Source of the DNA: Leeuwenhoekiella polynyae
GTDB lineage: Bacteria; Bacteroidota; Bacteroidia; Flavobacteriales; Flavobacteriaceae
Direction: 5' to 3'
Assembly (NCBI RefSeq): GCF_004104075.1
Contig: NZ_QOVK01000004.1
Location: 62,001-126,000 of the forward strand
Length of the DNA: 64,000 nt
The translations under genes and the position numbers were made by a program. Of this stretch, positions 1 to 13,059 are shown piece by piece (positions within the stretch are counted from its first letter, which is position 1; each line of letters starts with the position of its first letter). Under the pieces are notes generated by a model. It worked only from the letters and a program-made list of their open reading frames with translations, did no database searches and had not been told where the DNA came from.

Positions 1-524
1 AATTTCAATATGGTATTGTCGAAGTTCGTGCTAAAATTGATACCGCAAGTGGAATGTGGCCCGCGATCTGGACGTTAGGCATTGAAAAAGGCTGGCCATC
101 AAATGGCGAGATCGATATGATGGAGTACTATCAGATTGATGGAAAGCCACATATCCTGGCAAATGCCGCCTGGGGTGCAAACTGGAAAAACGTTTCCTGG
201 GACAGTGCCAAAATTCCGTTTATTGAGTTTTTAAAGAAAGACCCGCAATGGCCAGAAAAATTCCACAATTGGAAAATGGAATGGACGCCTGATTTCATCA
301 AATTATACCTTGATGACGAACTCTTAAATGAAATTGATTTAGCCAAAACTAAAAATCCGGATGGCTCTAACGGCTTTCACCAACCGCATTATATGTTACT
401 CAATCTGGCGATAGGTTCCAATGGGGGCGATCCTTCTCAAACTCAATTTCCCAAAGAATACCTAGTAGATTATGTGAGAATTTTTCAGAAACACGGTCAA
501 ATATTAAATGGAGTTAATAAATGA
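1..524 (+). CDS. GH16 family endo-glycosidase, C-terminal part (5' end outside window)
   Basis: The reading frame is open from the first bases, and the in-frame ATG at 54 lies inside the conserved fold, so the start is upstream of the window. The N-terminal part seen reads YGIVEVRAKI followed by GMWPAIW, which is typical of GH16. The catalytic signature EIDMME is at 108-125; the first Glu is the expected nucleophile and the last the acid/base. The extra residue in the signature is the beta-bulge form found in laminarinase, agarase, porphyranase and galactanase subfamilies rather than lichenases. The C-terminal VDYVRIFQ strand ends the domain, with no carbohydrate-binding module after it. The stop overlaps the next start by 4 bases (ATGA), so the two are probably translationally coupled. 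The family is certain. The substrate is not, although the neighbours favour a galactan-type polymer. Confidence 0.93.
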   Translation, partial: FQYGIVEVRAKIDTASGMWPAIWTLGIEKGWPSNGEIDMMEYYQIDGKPHILANAAWGANWKNVSWDSAKIPFIEFLKKDPQWPEKFHNWKMEWTPDFIKLYLDDELLNEIDLAKTKNPDGSNGFHQPHYMLLNLAIGSNGGDPSQTQFPKEYLVDYVRIFQKHGQILNGVNK

Positions 525-1735
525 GAACAGTTAAAGAAGTTTTGATCTTTTGTTGTCTTGCGTTGGTTTTAGGTAGTTTCAAAAGTCAAGCTCAACAAGG
601 AGAGCGGGAGTACATGGTTGAGACTATGCTAAAAATAGCAGATCCTGTTTTAAAGAATTTAGCAAAAGATAAACTTAAGGTTAATATGCCTGTAGAACGT
701 TCCCCGGGCGCATGGGATGACCGCACACACGTTACCTATCTTGAGGCTTTTGGGCGTTTATATTCAGGTATGGCACCATGGTTAGAGTTGGGGGCAGATG
801 ACACAAAAGAAGGTAAACTGCGTAAAAAATACATTGACCTTGTGATTCAATGCTTAGAAAATGCAACTGATCCTGATGCTGATGACTTTATGAATTTTAA
901 TAAAGATGCGCAGCCTCTAGTGGACGCAGCTTTTTTAGCACAAGGATTATTACGGTCTCCTACTCAGGTTTGGGATAAGTTAGATGAAGAGACTCAGCAA
1001 AGCACTATCAAAGCTTTGAAGTCTACACGAGTTATCACACCGTATTACAGCAATTGGCTTTTATTTTCTGGGATGGTAGAAGCAGCTTTAGAAAAATTTG
1101 ACAAAAGTGGAGATATGCTGCGTATAGATTATGGCTTAAATAAACACAAAGAGTGGTATTTAGGAGACGGGATGTACGGTGATGGCCCAGATTTTCATTG
1201 GGATTATTATAACAGTTTTGTGATACAGCCTTTCCTTTTAGATATTCATCAGACACTTCAGGAAACTGGTAAAGGTAAAGACCGGGACTTTAAGCTTGTT
1301 AAAGACCGGGCAACACGTTATGCAGGAATTCAAGAACGACTTATAGGTCCAGAAGGTACGTATCCACCTATCGGCAGGTCTTTAGCATATCGCTTTGGTG
1401 CGTTTCAATTATTGTCTCACGTAGCTCTTAGAAAAGAACTTCCAGAAGGTGTACAACCAGCTCAAGTAAGAGAAGCTTTGTATACTATGGTCAAAAGGCA
1501 AATACAAGCACCAGGGACTTTTGATGAAAACGGTTGGTTAAAAGTTGGCCTATACGGAGCTCAAAATAATATTGGAGAAGGGTATATCTCAACAGGAAGC
1601 TTGTATTTATGTTCTGAAGTTTTTCTGATTCTTGGTCTCCCTGAGAATGCTGCTTTATGGTCAGACCCATATGTCGCCTGGACACAGAAAAAAATATGGA
1701 GTGGAGAAACCATTTCAATTGATCACGCCCACTAA
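521..1735 (+). CDS. DUF2264 family secreted protein (short form), possible glycoside hydrolase
   Basis: This 404-residue protein has an N-terminal signal peptide (hydrophobic CCLALVLG segment, cleavage near SQAQQ). The body resembles DUF2264: a conserved YLEAFGRLYSGMAPWLEL segment near residue 75, then an alpha-helical toroid-like region with aromatic motifs such as GDGPDFHWDYYNS near residue 225. It lacks the roughly 250-residue beta-rich C-terminal domain of its paralogue at 2971. DUF2264 proteins are common in Bacteroidota polysaccharide loci; from memory, and unchecked, CAZy GH154 beta-glucuronidases fall in this Pfam family. It sits between GH16 and GH105 genes, overlapping the former by 4 bases. 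Its base composition is visibly more AT-rich than the DUF2264 gene at 2971. A periplasmic role in removing an acidic sugar is inferred, not shown. Confidence 0.8.
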   Translation: MRTVKEVLIFCCLALVLGSFKSQAQQGEREYMVETMLKIADPVLKNLAKDKLKVNMPVERSPGAWDDRTHVTYLEAFGRLYSGMAPWLELGADDTKEGKLRKKYIDLVIQCLENATDPDADDFMNFNKDAQPLVDAAFLAQGLLRSPTQVWDKLDEETQQSTIKALKSTRVITPYYSNWLLFSGMVEAALEKFDKSGDMLRIDYGLNKHKEWYLGDGMYGDGPDFHWDYYNSFVIQPFLLDIHQTLQETGKGKDRDFKLVKDRATRYAGIQERLIGPEGTYPPIGRSLAYRFGAFQLLSHVALRKELPEGVQPAQVREALYTMVKRQIQAPGTFDENGWLKVGLYGAQNNIGEGYISTGSLYLCSEVFLILGLPENAALWSDPYVAWTQKKIWSGETISIDHAH

Positions 1736-1765
1736 TAAAGACACAAAAAAATCAATATCTAAGAA

Positions 1766-2953
1766 ATGAATTTAAAAAACCATCTAAAAAGTTTTGTACC
1801 TCTAGGTTTCAGCACCCTCTTACTCATAAGCTGTAAAAATAGCACTGAAGATAAAGCACAGGTTATAAACCAAGAATCTGTAGAGACAGGATTACCTGAA
1901 AGTAAAGATTCTGTATTAAAGATCATAAATTCTGTGAATGAGCACTGGCAAAATACCCATCCTGAACCAGGTTCTGCTTTTTGGCATCCGGCAGCGTATC
2001 ATACGGGTAATATAGAAGCTTATAAAGTTACCGGTAACAAAGAGTTCTTAGATTATTCTACCGCCTGGGCAGAACATAATGAATGGAAAGGTGCCAAATC
2101 GGATGATAAATCGGCCTGGAAATACAATTATGGAGAAACAGATGATCACGTTCTTTTTGGAGATTGGCAAATCGCTTTTCAAACCTATATAGACCTGTAT
2201 ACTTTGGAAGATTCTAAAGACCCTGATAAGATCGCTCGGGCACTAGAGGTGATGGAGTATGAGATGAGTACAGATATAAATGATTACTGGTGGTGGGCAG
2301 ATGGTTTGTATATGGTAATGCCGGTGATGACCAAATTATATAAGGTAACAGGAAATGAATTGTATTTAGAAAAACTCGATGAGTATTTAACTTATTCAGA
2401 CAGTATAATGCTTGATGAAGAAACGGGATTGTACTTCCGCGATGCAAAATATGTATACCCAAAACACAAGAGTTTGAATGGGAAAAAGGACTTCTGGGCA
2501 CGTGGTGACGGTTGGGTTTTTGCAGGTTTAGCTAAGGTGATTCAAGATTTGCCGGCAGATGCTACGCATAGGCATGAGTATATTGATCGTTTCAAGAAAA
2601 TGGCAGCAACTCTTAAAGAAGCTCAGCAGCCGGAAGGATACTGGACACGAAGTATTCTTGATCCGGAGCATGCACCGGGACCTGAAACTAGTGGTACCGC
2701 ATTTTTCACCTATGCCTATTTATGGGGATTAAACAAAGGTATTTTGGACGAAGAAACCTATTTACCGGTAGTAAAAAAAAGCTGGGAGTATCTTACTGAG
2801 ATTGCCTTACAAGAGGATGGTAGCGTAGGTTATGTTCAGCCAATAGGAGAAAAGGCAATCCCCGGACAGGTCGTTGATAAAAACTCTACTGCAGATTTTG
2901 GAGTTGGGGCTTATTTACTTGCAGCTTCAGAAATGTATCGCTTTATAGATTAA
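1766..2953 (+). CDS. GH105/GH88-type unsaturated uronyl hydrolase, lipoprotein
   Basis: The 395-residue protein starts with a lipoprotein signal ending in LLLISC (lipobox Cys23), so it is probably anchored in the envelope facing the periplasm. The rest is the (alpha/alpha)6 barrel of YteR-like GH105/GH88 enzymes. These hydrate the double bond of unsaturated glucuronyl or galacturonyl residues left by polysaccharide lyases. The WADGLYM motif (Asp179) is the expected catalytic acid, and the conserved FWARGDGW segment follows at 243-250. The gene is 30 bases after the first DUF2264 gene and 17 before the second, in one operon. Its presence implies that a lyase acts upstream on the same glycan, but no lyase gene is visible in the window. 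GH105 rather than GH88 is favoured by the ARGDGW context. Confidence 0.88.
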   Translation: MNLKNHLKSFVPLGFSTLLLISCKNSTEDKAQVINQESVETGLPESKDSVLKIINSVNEHWQNTHPEPGSAFWHPAAYHTGNIEAYKVTGNKEFLDYSTAWAEHNEWKGAKSDDKSAWKYNYGETDDHVLFGDWQIAFQTYIDLYTLEDSKDPDKIARALEVMEYEMSTDINDYWWWADGLYMVMPVMTKLYKVTGNELYLEKLDEYLTYSDSIMLDEETGLYFRDAKYVYPKHKSLNGKKDFWARGDGWVFAGLAKVIQDLPADATHRHEYIDRFKKMAATLKEAQQPEGYWTRSILDPEHAPGPETSGTAFFTYAYLWGLNKGILDEETYLPVVKKSWEYLTEIALQEDGSVGYVQPIGEKAIPGQVVDKNSTADFGVGAYLLAASEMYRFID

Positions 2954-2970
2954 GAATAAAAAACGATAAT

Positions 2971-5010
2971 ATGATACAGTTTAAAAAGATAAATCACGTT
3001 GCTTTTCTTTTAGTAATGGTACTTGTTGTGTTTCCTATGGAAGCACAGGAAATAAAACCTGCAAAACAAGTGGATGGCGAAATGCCCTTATTTCAGGTAG
3101 AGAACCCCGATTTTAAAACGAGTCCGTATACCGGTATGACCAAAAAACACTGGGAAGATGCCGCACGGTATTTATTGGCTGGTGCTTTTAGTTATATCGA
3201 CGATCTGGACGACCCCATGAAGTTTCCCAAACTTCCAGGGAAAAGCTACCCGCATGACATCGGTCGGGTGCCTACCGAAAAACTGGAAGGTCTCGTGCGT
3301 ACCTTATTTGTTGCGGCACCACTCCTCAAAAAAGAACCCGATCTTACTTTAAACGGGATTAAAGTAGCCGAGTATTATCAACATCAATTGCCCAAATTGG
3401 CTGATCCTGAAAGTGAAGCTTTTATAAAACCTCGTGGTAATGGCGGCCCCAGTCAAAATCTGGTTGAATATGGTGCGCTGGCGATTTCCCTGTTTATTTC
3501 TCCTGAAACGCTATGGGATCCGTTGAGTCAGGAAGATAAAGATGCTCTAGCTGCTTCGATGTTGAGTTATGGCGACGGACCTACCGTGCCTTCCAACTGG
3601 AAGTTCTTCAATATTTTTGTACTCAGTTTCTTTGATGCGCAGGGTTATGAAGTAAACAAACCTTTATTGGAAGAGTACCTGCAAAAATCCCTGGATCATT
3701 ACCGGGGTCAGGGCTGGTATAATGACAATCCGGCTTACGATTATTACAGTATGTGGGCGTTTCAGGTGTACGGGCCTATGTGGGCTTCGGTTTACGGCGA
3801 TACGCATTACCCGGAGATAGCCAAAGCTTTTAAAACCAATTTTCAGGATTTGGTGTATCATTATCCCTATATGTTTTCTGAAGATGGAGAGATGATTATG
3901 TGGGGCCGAAGCATCAGTTACCGAATTGGGTCGATCAGTCCGTTTCCCTTTACCGGAACCCTTCAGGACGACACGATTAATTTTGGTTGGTTGCGCCGCA
4001 TTTCTTCAGGTACCTTACTTCAGTTTTTACAGAATAAAAACTTTTTGTTAGATCGTATTCCGACTTTAGGTTTTTACGGGCATTTTGAGCCTGCCGTACA
4101 GGTGTACAGCGCCCGCGGAAGTGTATTCTGGATGGGGAAAGCCTTTTTGGGGCTTTTGGTTCCTGATGATAATCCGTTTTGGACCGCAACCGAAAATTTA
4201 GGTCCCTGGGATACCACTTTTGAAAAAGGCAAGGTGTACAATAAGTTTCAGGCGGCATCCCATATTTTAATCACCGATTATCCTGATATCGGCGCTGCCG
4301 AAATCCGCGCCTGGTGCCACGAGAAAAAAGCAGACGACTGGCAGGGCTTTCGCAGTAGCGAGAATTATAACAAACTATCGTACAATTCAGCTTTTCCGTG
4401 GCAGGCAGATGGGGAGGATGGCGAAATCTCCATGAACTATGTGTTTAAAAATGCCAAAAACGAATGGGAACCCTGGCGTTTGTATACCTTTAAAAGCTAT
4501 GAAAATGGCGTGTACCGCCGGGATGCGGTATTGGAAACCAACGATAAAGTGACAATGCAGTTGGCTGATATTCCATTGCCTAATGGAATACTCCGCGTTG
4601 ACCGTCAGACCAGTCAGGTGACGGTTCAAATGCGTCTGGGTCATTACGCCTTACCGAAATTGGAAGGAAAAGAGCTGAAGCAATCCAAAAAGAAAATAGG
4701 CGATACCGAAGCCTATATCGTTGATAACGGAGAGTACCAACTGGCTTTAGTACCGCTTCAGGGCTGGGGAAAAACCGAGTTTGTTTCTGCTGAAGGTCTA
4801 AACCCGGTTTCTGAAGAAAGTAAAACCATCAATCTTGCTGCAAGCTTTTTGCCGCAGGCTGCAACCAACATTTACGCCACGCTGATGCTATGGAAAAAAT
4901 CTGGCGAAACCTTTACCGAAGCAGAATTGATGCCGGTTAATTTAAAAAATACTTCAACCGGTGTTGAAGTTACTTTGGCAGATGGTTCTCAGAAAATTAT
5001 TCTCTTTTAA
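2971..5010 (+). CDS. DUF2264 family secreted protein (long form), possible beta-glucuronidase
   Basis: This 679-residue protein has a signal peptide (VAFLLVMVLVVFPMEAQ, cleavage after about residue 25). Residues about 40-400 form the DUF2264 helical domain, with the motifs EKLEGLVRTLFVAAPLL, NWKFFNIF and GWYNDNPAYDYYSMWAFQVY. Residues about 420-679 form a beta-rich C-terminal domain. This is the complete family architecture, unlike the shorter paralogue at 521. The gene body is clearly richer in G+C than the genes at 521-2953, which hints at a different origin or expression class. It is the last gene before a 500-base gap. From memory, GH154 beta-glucuronidases belong to this Pfam family, so release of a terminal uronic acid in the periplasm is plausible. 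The exact reaction is not readable from the sequence. Confidence 0.85.
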   Translation: MIQFKKINHVAFLLVMVLVVFPMEAQEIKPAKQVDGEMPLFQVENPDFKTSPYTGMTKKHWEDAARYLLAGAFSYIDDLDDPMKFPKLPGKSYPHDIGRVPTEKLEGLVRTLFVAAPLLKKEPDLTLNGIKVAEYYQHQLPKLADPESEAFIKPRGNGGPSQNLVEYGALAISLFISPETLWDPLSQEDKDALAASMLSYGDGPTVPSNWKFFNIFVLSFFDAQGYEVNKPLLEEYLQKSLDHYRGQGWYNDNPAYDYYSMWAFQVYGPMWASVYGDTHYPEIAKAFKTNFQDLVYHYPYMFSEDGEMIMWGRSISYRIGSISPFPFTGTLQDDTINFGWLRRISSGTLLQFLQNKNFLLDRIPTLGFYGHFEPAVQVYSARGSVFWMGKAFLGLLVPDDNPFWTATENLGPWDTTFEKGKVYNKFQAASHILITDYPDIGAAEIRAWCHEKKADDWQGFRSSENYNKLSYNSAFPWQADGEDGEISMNYVFKNAKNEWEPWRLYTFKSYENGVYRRDAVLETNDKVTMQLADIPLPNGILRVDRQTSQVTVQMRLGHYALPKLEGKELKQSKKKIGDTEAYIVDNGEYQLALVPLQGWGKTEFVSAEGLNPVSEESKTINLAASFLPQAATNIYATLMLWKKSGETFTEAELMPVNLKNTSTGVEVTLADGSQKIILF

Positions 5011-8667
<3,657 letters not shown>

Positions 8668-8672
8668 AACAA

Positions 8673-11408
8673 ATGCAACATGTAAAAGTACCGAAGTGTC
8701 CCCTACACCATTTATTTTTTAAAATTAAAACGGGCCTTTGTGCTTTTATCCTATTCTTCGTGGCCGCTCAGGCCTTCGCGCAGCAAAATCTAATTGCTCA
8801 CGAGGCCATGGCCGAAAAGATATACATTCAAGCTGATCGTAAAGCCTATACGAAGGGCGAGACAATCTGGTTTAAAGGAGTTGTCGCTCAGGCTAAAGAT
8901 AATGTGCCATCTACTTTAAGTGGGGTATTGCGGGTTGAATTGATTGATCCCTTTGAGACGATTGTGGGTGAAAAATTGGTCAAACTCGATAACGGCATTG
9001 GCAACAATTTTTTCAGTATTGAAGATTTTTACGCTCCCGGCACCTATCAATTGCGGGCATATACCCAATGGGATCAAAATTTTGATTCTGATTTTTTATT
9101 TTCTACGTATCTCACGATTGCCGAAGACCGGATAGCGGAAGATGTCGTACGTAAACTGGAAGTTGAAGGGCAGGATGCTCTACGTTTTGTATTCAACCCA
9201 AAGCTTATTGACCCTACTGTGGGTTCAAAATTTGAGCTCGAACTGGCTTATAATGATCAGGTAAAAAAACGGGTGATTCGTAAAAATGCTTCAGATTATT
9301 TTCTATTGGAAGAAGATTTTCCAGAAGAGACGAGTTGGGTGCATTTTAAATTGACTACTGAATCTGGTAAACAATGGAGCGAAAGCATACCCCTTTCCAG
9401 GCCGGCGATAGACATTCAGTTTTTGCCCGAAGGCGGAAGCTTAGTCGTAGGGATGAATAATCTTTTGGGCTTTAAAGCGATTGATGAGACTGGAAAAGGC
9501 GTCGCGGTCGAGGGAACGATTTACGATTCACAAAACAATCCCGTAACTGCCTTTAAAAGCAATAAGCTGGGAATGGGACGGGTTTATATGTTCCCTAATG
9601 CATCAACAAGATATAAAGTTGAGTTGACAGCGCCAAAAGATAACATCAAGCTTACCTATTCATTTCCTGAAGTGATTAAAAAAGGCAGTAAACTTTCGGT
9701 AAACCGCGTAGGTAAGATTATTGCCTTGCAAGTTAATTCAAGCCAATTGGTGAATGATTCGGTTTATGTGGAAGTGAGTAGCAGAGGTATGGCTCTCGGT
9801 GAAGTAGGTCGAAAACTTGAAGGAGGAAAGCAAGACTTCGTGTTTTCAAACGAATCTTTACCTGCAGGAATTCTGGTGTTTACGCTTAAAGACCAAAATA
9901 GAAATCCGGTAGCCGAGCGTTTGTACTTCAACCATTTAGAAACCGAGGCCTTTGATCTCAATCTGGACTTGGCCAGAGATCTTTACAAATCAGATGAAGA
10001 AGTAAGCCTGAAGCTTTCCACAGCAGGAGTCTCGGCCGATACGAGTTGGTCTGCCAGCGCTTCAGTACTGGTAATTCCGAAAGATTTGAAAGAGGAGCAA
10101 AACATCTGGACCTATTTTATGCTTACTTCCGAATTGCGTGGAAGGATCGAAAATCCGTCTTTTTATTTTGAAGGTACGCAGCTTGTAAAACCCAACGAAC
10201 TCGACAACCTGCTTCTAACTCAGGGTTGGCGGGGTTATACCTTTAACACCCCACCAGATACAAAAGCAATGGACTTTTTACCGGAATTTGGATTGGGCGT
10301 TCAGGGAGAGATTGCGGCGCTTTTTGATAAAGATAAAGCCAAGGAAGACGTAGACGTTAGTCTTATGGTGTTTGGTGAGGAACAACGTTTTTACAATCAG
10401 AAAACCGATAGTCTGGGACGCTTTAATTTTCTATTGCCTCCTCTGGAAGGCAGGCGGGTTCGTGCGGTGTTGCAAACTAAAAATGAAGCTGGAAAAAATC
10501 GGAATTATACGCTGAGTCTTGATGAACCTACAAAACCAAAAATCACATACGACCGTACCCGGGCGTACTTTAAGGATCAGGATTCGTTATCTCAGGTATT
10601 AAAAACGATTAGGAAGAATGATGGGGCTGATTCTTTTTTTGAATACGATCCTAATATAAACGAGTTAGATGAGGTGCTCATCAGTAATTATGAACTTACT
10701 CCGCAACGCCAAAAAGTGATGGACACCTACGGCAAGCCCGACGTGGTCATTGACGGTCGGGAAATTGAAACTAAAGCGAATGAGTACAGCAACGGGTTGT
10801 ATGGCGTGCTTCGACAGGCCTTTGGTGATAAAATCAGTTTTCAAATGTATCAGGACAGTATCGGAGTGCGCTATCAAAAGGCGATGGTAACCGGTGGCAT
10901 GGAAACTATAGTCCTGGTTGATGGGATTCCGGTTTTGGCTGATGCCTATCAGTTTTTACCCAATTTGCCACCCAGTGAAGTCAAAAGCGTTGAAATTTTA
11001 GACGGTACTACTCAAAATTTTATGCCGCTGTATCGTCGGGTGTATCCGTTTCAGGATATGAGGTCGACGCCCGTTCAGGGAAGTATTCTGGCGATTTACA
11101 CCTATGCAGGTAACGGTTTTTATACTGCCACAAAATCAAAGGGTATTTTGAAAACCAGCATCCCGCTGTTTGCGCGCACTAAAGAATTTTATATTCCTAA
11201 ATATGATTCGGAAGATACAACTTTGGGGTCTGCTGACAATGAGGTTACCTTATATTGGAACCCCGACATTAAGCTAAAAAGTGAGGCTTCGGCTACGGTT
11301 AAATTTCCCAATAATGAAACCCCGGGAACTAAAACGATCCTTGTAGAAGTTATTTCCCGGGATGGTAAATTGGGTTATAAGTCGCTCGACTATAAGGTTG
11401 AAGATTAA
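8673..11408 (+). CDS. Large secreted protein with alpha-macroglobulin MG2-like and TonB plug-like domains
   Basis: The 911-residue protein begins with a long-n-region signal peptide (hydrophobic core AFILFFVAAQAFAQ). Residues about 45-145 resemble the MG2 domain of alpha-macroglobulins (KIYIQADRKAYTKGETIWFKG). Further Ig-like repeats follow, including a TonB-receptor-like carboxypeptidase-regulatory segment near 560-600. Near residues 680-840 is a plug-like segment (ETIVLVDGIPVL, PPSEVKSVEILDG). No outer-membrane beta-barrel follows, so it cannot be a TonB receptor. Such proteins are widespread in Bacteroidota and of unknown function. The start is 5 bases after the GH2 stop, implying co-translation. 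Its stop codon overlaps that of the opposing aldo/keto reductase gene (11405-11408), with no terminator between them. A surface or periplasmic scaffold role in glycan handling is only a guess. Confidence 0.72.
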   Translation: MQHVKVPKCPLHHLFFKIKTGLCAFILFFVAAQAFAQQNLIAHEAMAEKIYIQADRKAYTKGETIWFKGVVAQAKDNVPSTLSGVLRVELIDPFETIVGEKLVKLDNGIGNNFFSIEDFYAPGTYQLRAYTQWDQNFDSDFLFSTYLTIAEDRIAEDVVRKLEVEGQDALRFVFNPKLIDPTVGSKFELELAYNDQVKKRVIRKNASDYFLLEEDFPEETSWVHFKLTTESGKQWSESIPLSRPAIDIQFLPEGGSLVVGMNNLLGFKAIDETGKGVAVEGTIYDSQNNPVTAFKSNKLGMGRVYMFPNASTRYKVELTAPKDNIKLTYSFPEVIKKGSKLSVNRVGKIIALQVNSSQLVNDSVYVEVSSRGMALGEVGRKLEGGKQDFVFSNESLPAGILVFTLKDQNRNPVAERLYFNHLETEAFDLNLDLARDLYKSDEEVSLKLSTAGVSADTSWSASASVLVIPKDLKEEQNIWTYFMLTSELRGRIENPSFYFEGTQLVKPNELDNLLLTQGWRGYTFNTPPDTKAMDFLPEFGLGVQGEIAALFDKDKAKEDVDVSLMVFGEEQRFYNQKTDSLGRFNFLLPPLEGRRVRAVLQTKNEAGKNRNYTLSLDEPTKPKITYDRTRAYFKDQDSLSQVLKTIRKNDGADSFFEYDPNINELDEVLISNYELTPQRQKVMDTYGKPDVVIDGREIETKANEYSNGLYGVLRQAFGDKISFQMYQDSIGVRYQKAMVTGGMETIVLVDGIPVLADAYQFLPNLPPSEVKSVEILDGTTQNFMPLYRRVYPFQDMRSTPVQGSILAIYTYAGNGFYTATKSKGILKTSIPLFARTKEFYIPKYDSEDTTLGSADNEVTLYWNPDIKLKSEASATVKFPNNETPGTKTILVEVISRDGKLGYKSLDYKVED

Positions 11409-12310
11409 GGCAAATCTTCCCCTTTTGAAGCAATCCAGATTTTATACCATTGTTGCAGGCTTAAATCAATTTCAAGCGCATCTACAGCACTTTTGATGCG
11501 ATCGATGTGTTTGGAGCCTACGATTGGCAGAATGCCTACCGGATGCTTTAGTAACCACGCGTACATCACCTGATCAATAGCTTCAATCCCTAGTTCAGCT
11601 GCGACTTCTTTCAGTACCGAATGCAGGCGGTGCTCCCGTTGACTTTCGGGCTTAAAGATTTTTCCTCCGGCCAAAGGTGACCAGGCCATAGGTTTGATTT
11701 TATGTTTTTGGAAAAATTCAATATTCTCATTTTCCCAATGCTCAAGACAGGCAATAGAAAGTTCAACCTGATTGGTAGCCAAAGGCATATCCAGATACGA
11801 CTGAAGGCTGTCAAACTGCATCGGTGTAAAATTTGACACCCCAAAGTTGAACACTTTTCCGCTTTGCTTTAAGTGATCAAACGCTTTGGCAACCTCTTCC
11901 GGATCAAAAAACGGCGCCGGGCGATGCAGTAGCAATAAGTCCAGACGGTCTGTCCCCAGATTCTTCAGCGAAGCTTCTGCCTGTTTGATGATGTATTCGG
12001 AGCTGTACTCGTAAATTTTCACCTCCAGTTCCGGGTTAAAATCAGTTGACAGTCGAATGCCGCATTTACTGATGAGTTGCATTTGCTCGCGCAATTCAGG
12101 TTTCAACGCTAAGGCACGGCCAAAGAATTCTTCACAGGTATAGTTTCCGTATATATCGGCGTGGTCAAAAGAAGTGATTCCCAGTTCTAAAACCTGTTCG
12201 ATCAACTTAAGAAGTTCGGGATCGCTGAGGTTCCAGTCGCGCAGTCGCCAGTATCCATGAATGATGCGGGAAAGGCTGAGATTATCGTTAAGTGCTAATG
12301 TATTTTTCAT
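11405..12310 (-). CDS. Aldo/keto reductase (YdhF-like)
   Basis: This 301-residue cytoplasmic TIM-barrel oxidoreductase is probably NADPH-dependent. The catalytic set of the family is visible: Asp52 and Tyr54 in FDHADIYGNY, Lys82 in LISKCGIR and His129 in LLLLHRP. The C-terminal cofactor site IVGSKHIDRIKSAV fits as well. Family members of this YdhF-like type reduce small aldehydes or ketones, including sugar-derived ones. It is the last gene of the overlapping - strand run starting at 15890, 5 bases after the CBM9-like gene. The context, with a transporter, a sugar-binding lipoprotein and a neighbouring polysaccharide locus, suggests a role in sugar metabolism. No substrate can be named. Confidence 0.88.
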   Translation of the reverse strand: MKNTLALNDNLSLSRIIHGYWRLRDWNLSDPELLKLIEQVLELGITSFDHADIYGNYTCEEFFGRALALKPELREQMQLISKCGIRLSTDFNPELEVKIYEYSSEYIIKQAEASLKNLGTDRLDLLLLHRPAPFFDPEEVAKAFDHLKQSGKVFNFGVSNFTPMQFDSLQSYLDMPLATNQVELSIACLEHWENENIEFFQKHKIKPMAWSPLAGGKIFKPESQREHRLHSVLKEVAAELGIEAIDQVMYAWLLKHPVGILPIVGSKHIDRIKSAVDALEIDLSLQQWYKIWIASKGEDLP

Positions 12311-12315
12311 AGTAG

Positions 12316-13059
12316 TTATTCTTCTAATTGTAAGGTACCAAAAAGGCCTGAATCCATATCGATGCGCCCTTCGTAATCTTTCGGGATTTCTAAAGAACCG
12401 AGTATTGTATCAGGTTCTTCTCCAGCATTGACTTTAAGAAAAGCTAAAGCAAATCCCAGTTTTTTATCCGTGGTAAGTCTGACAGCTTCGTTGGGTTGAT
12501 CATCGCAATAAGTTTCATCAAACACGCTAATCTTCAGTTCCCAGATGGTGCTTTTTCCGTTCCGCATCATACGATTACTGATGTGGTCAAACGTAGCAGG
12601 CTTTTCTTCATCTTCATAATCAATTACAAAACCATTTAGTAACACCTGATAGGCAAATGCACTGTGATCGGTTGCGTAATTTCCGCCGCTGTTGTTTTCG
12701 TCCAGATACACCAGTAAACGATCCTGCTCCTTAAAATTTTCTAACGGATTAGTACCGGAGTTTATGACGGGGATATAGGTGTCAAATTTAATCAAAACGT
12801 AGAGTGCATCGGGTGTCCAGGTAAGTTTGTAGCGTATATTCTCAGTTTGTTTTTCTCCCTGCCAAAGCTGATTCAGAGGTAGCCAGTTGATTTTCTTCCA
12901 CGCAGGATCATTGGGATTTCCATCAATTTTTGGAGCAATAACGGCTTTGTTAACCGGTTGATAAACAGCCGCATTTTTTACAAAAAGGGGAGGAGGTGTA
13001 TTATCGCTCTTGCAAGCGAAGAATATAAGGCTTAAAAGAAAAAGGATTAGATACTTCAT
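12316..13059 (-). CDS. CBM9-like (carbohydrate-binding family 9-like) lipoprotein
   Basis: This 247-residue protein has a lipoprotein signal (LLSLIFFAC, Cys16). After a short linker it shows the CBM9-like beta-sandwich pattern: KIDGNPNDPAWKKINWLPL near residue 47, then a YKLTWTPDALYVLIKFD strand and an LLVYLDENNSG segment. Proteins of this type bind sugars or serve as accessory domains near glycan-degrading genes in Bacteroidota. Its ATG overlaps the MFS stop (ATGA, 13056-13059), so it is translationally coupled to the transporter gene. No catalytic domain is present. Envelope location is inferred from the lipobox. Confidence 0.82.
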   Translation of the reverse strand: MKYLILFLLSLIFFACKSDNTPPPLFVKNAAVYQPVNKAVIAPKIDGNPNDPAWKKINWLPLNQLWQGEKQTENIRYKLTWTPDALYVLIKFDTYIPVINSGTNPLENFKEQDRLLVYLDENNSGGNYATDHSAFAYQVLLNGFVIDYEDEEKPATFDHISNRMMRNGKSTIWELKISVFDETYCDDQPNEAVRLTTDKKLGFALAFLKVNAGEEPDTILGSLEIPKDYEGRIDMDSGLFGTLQLEE

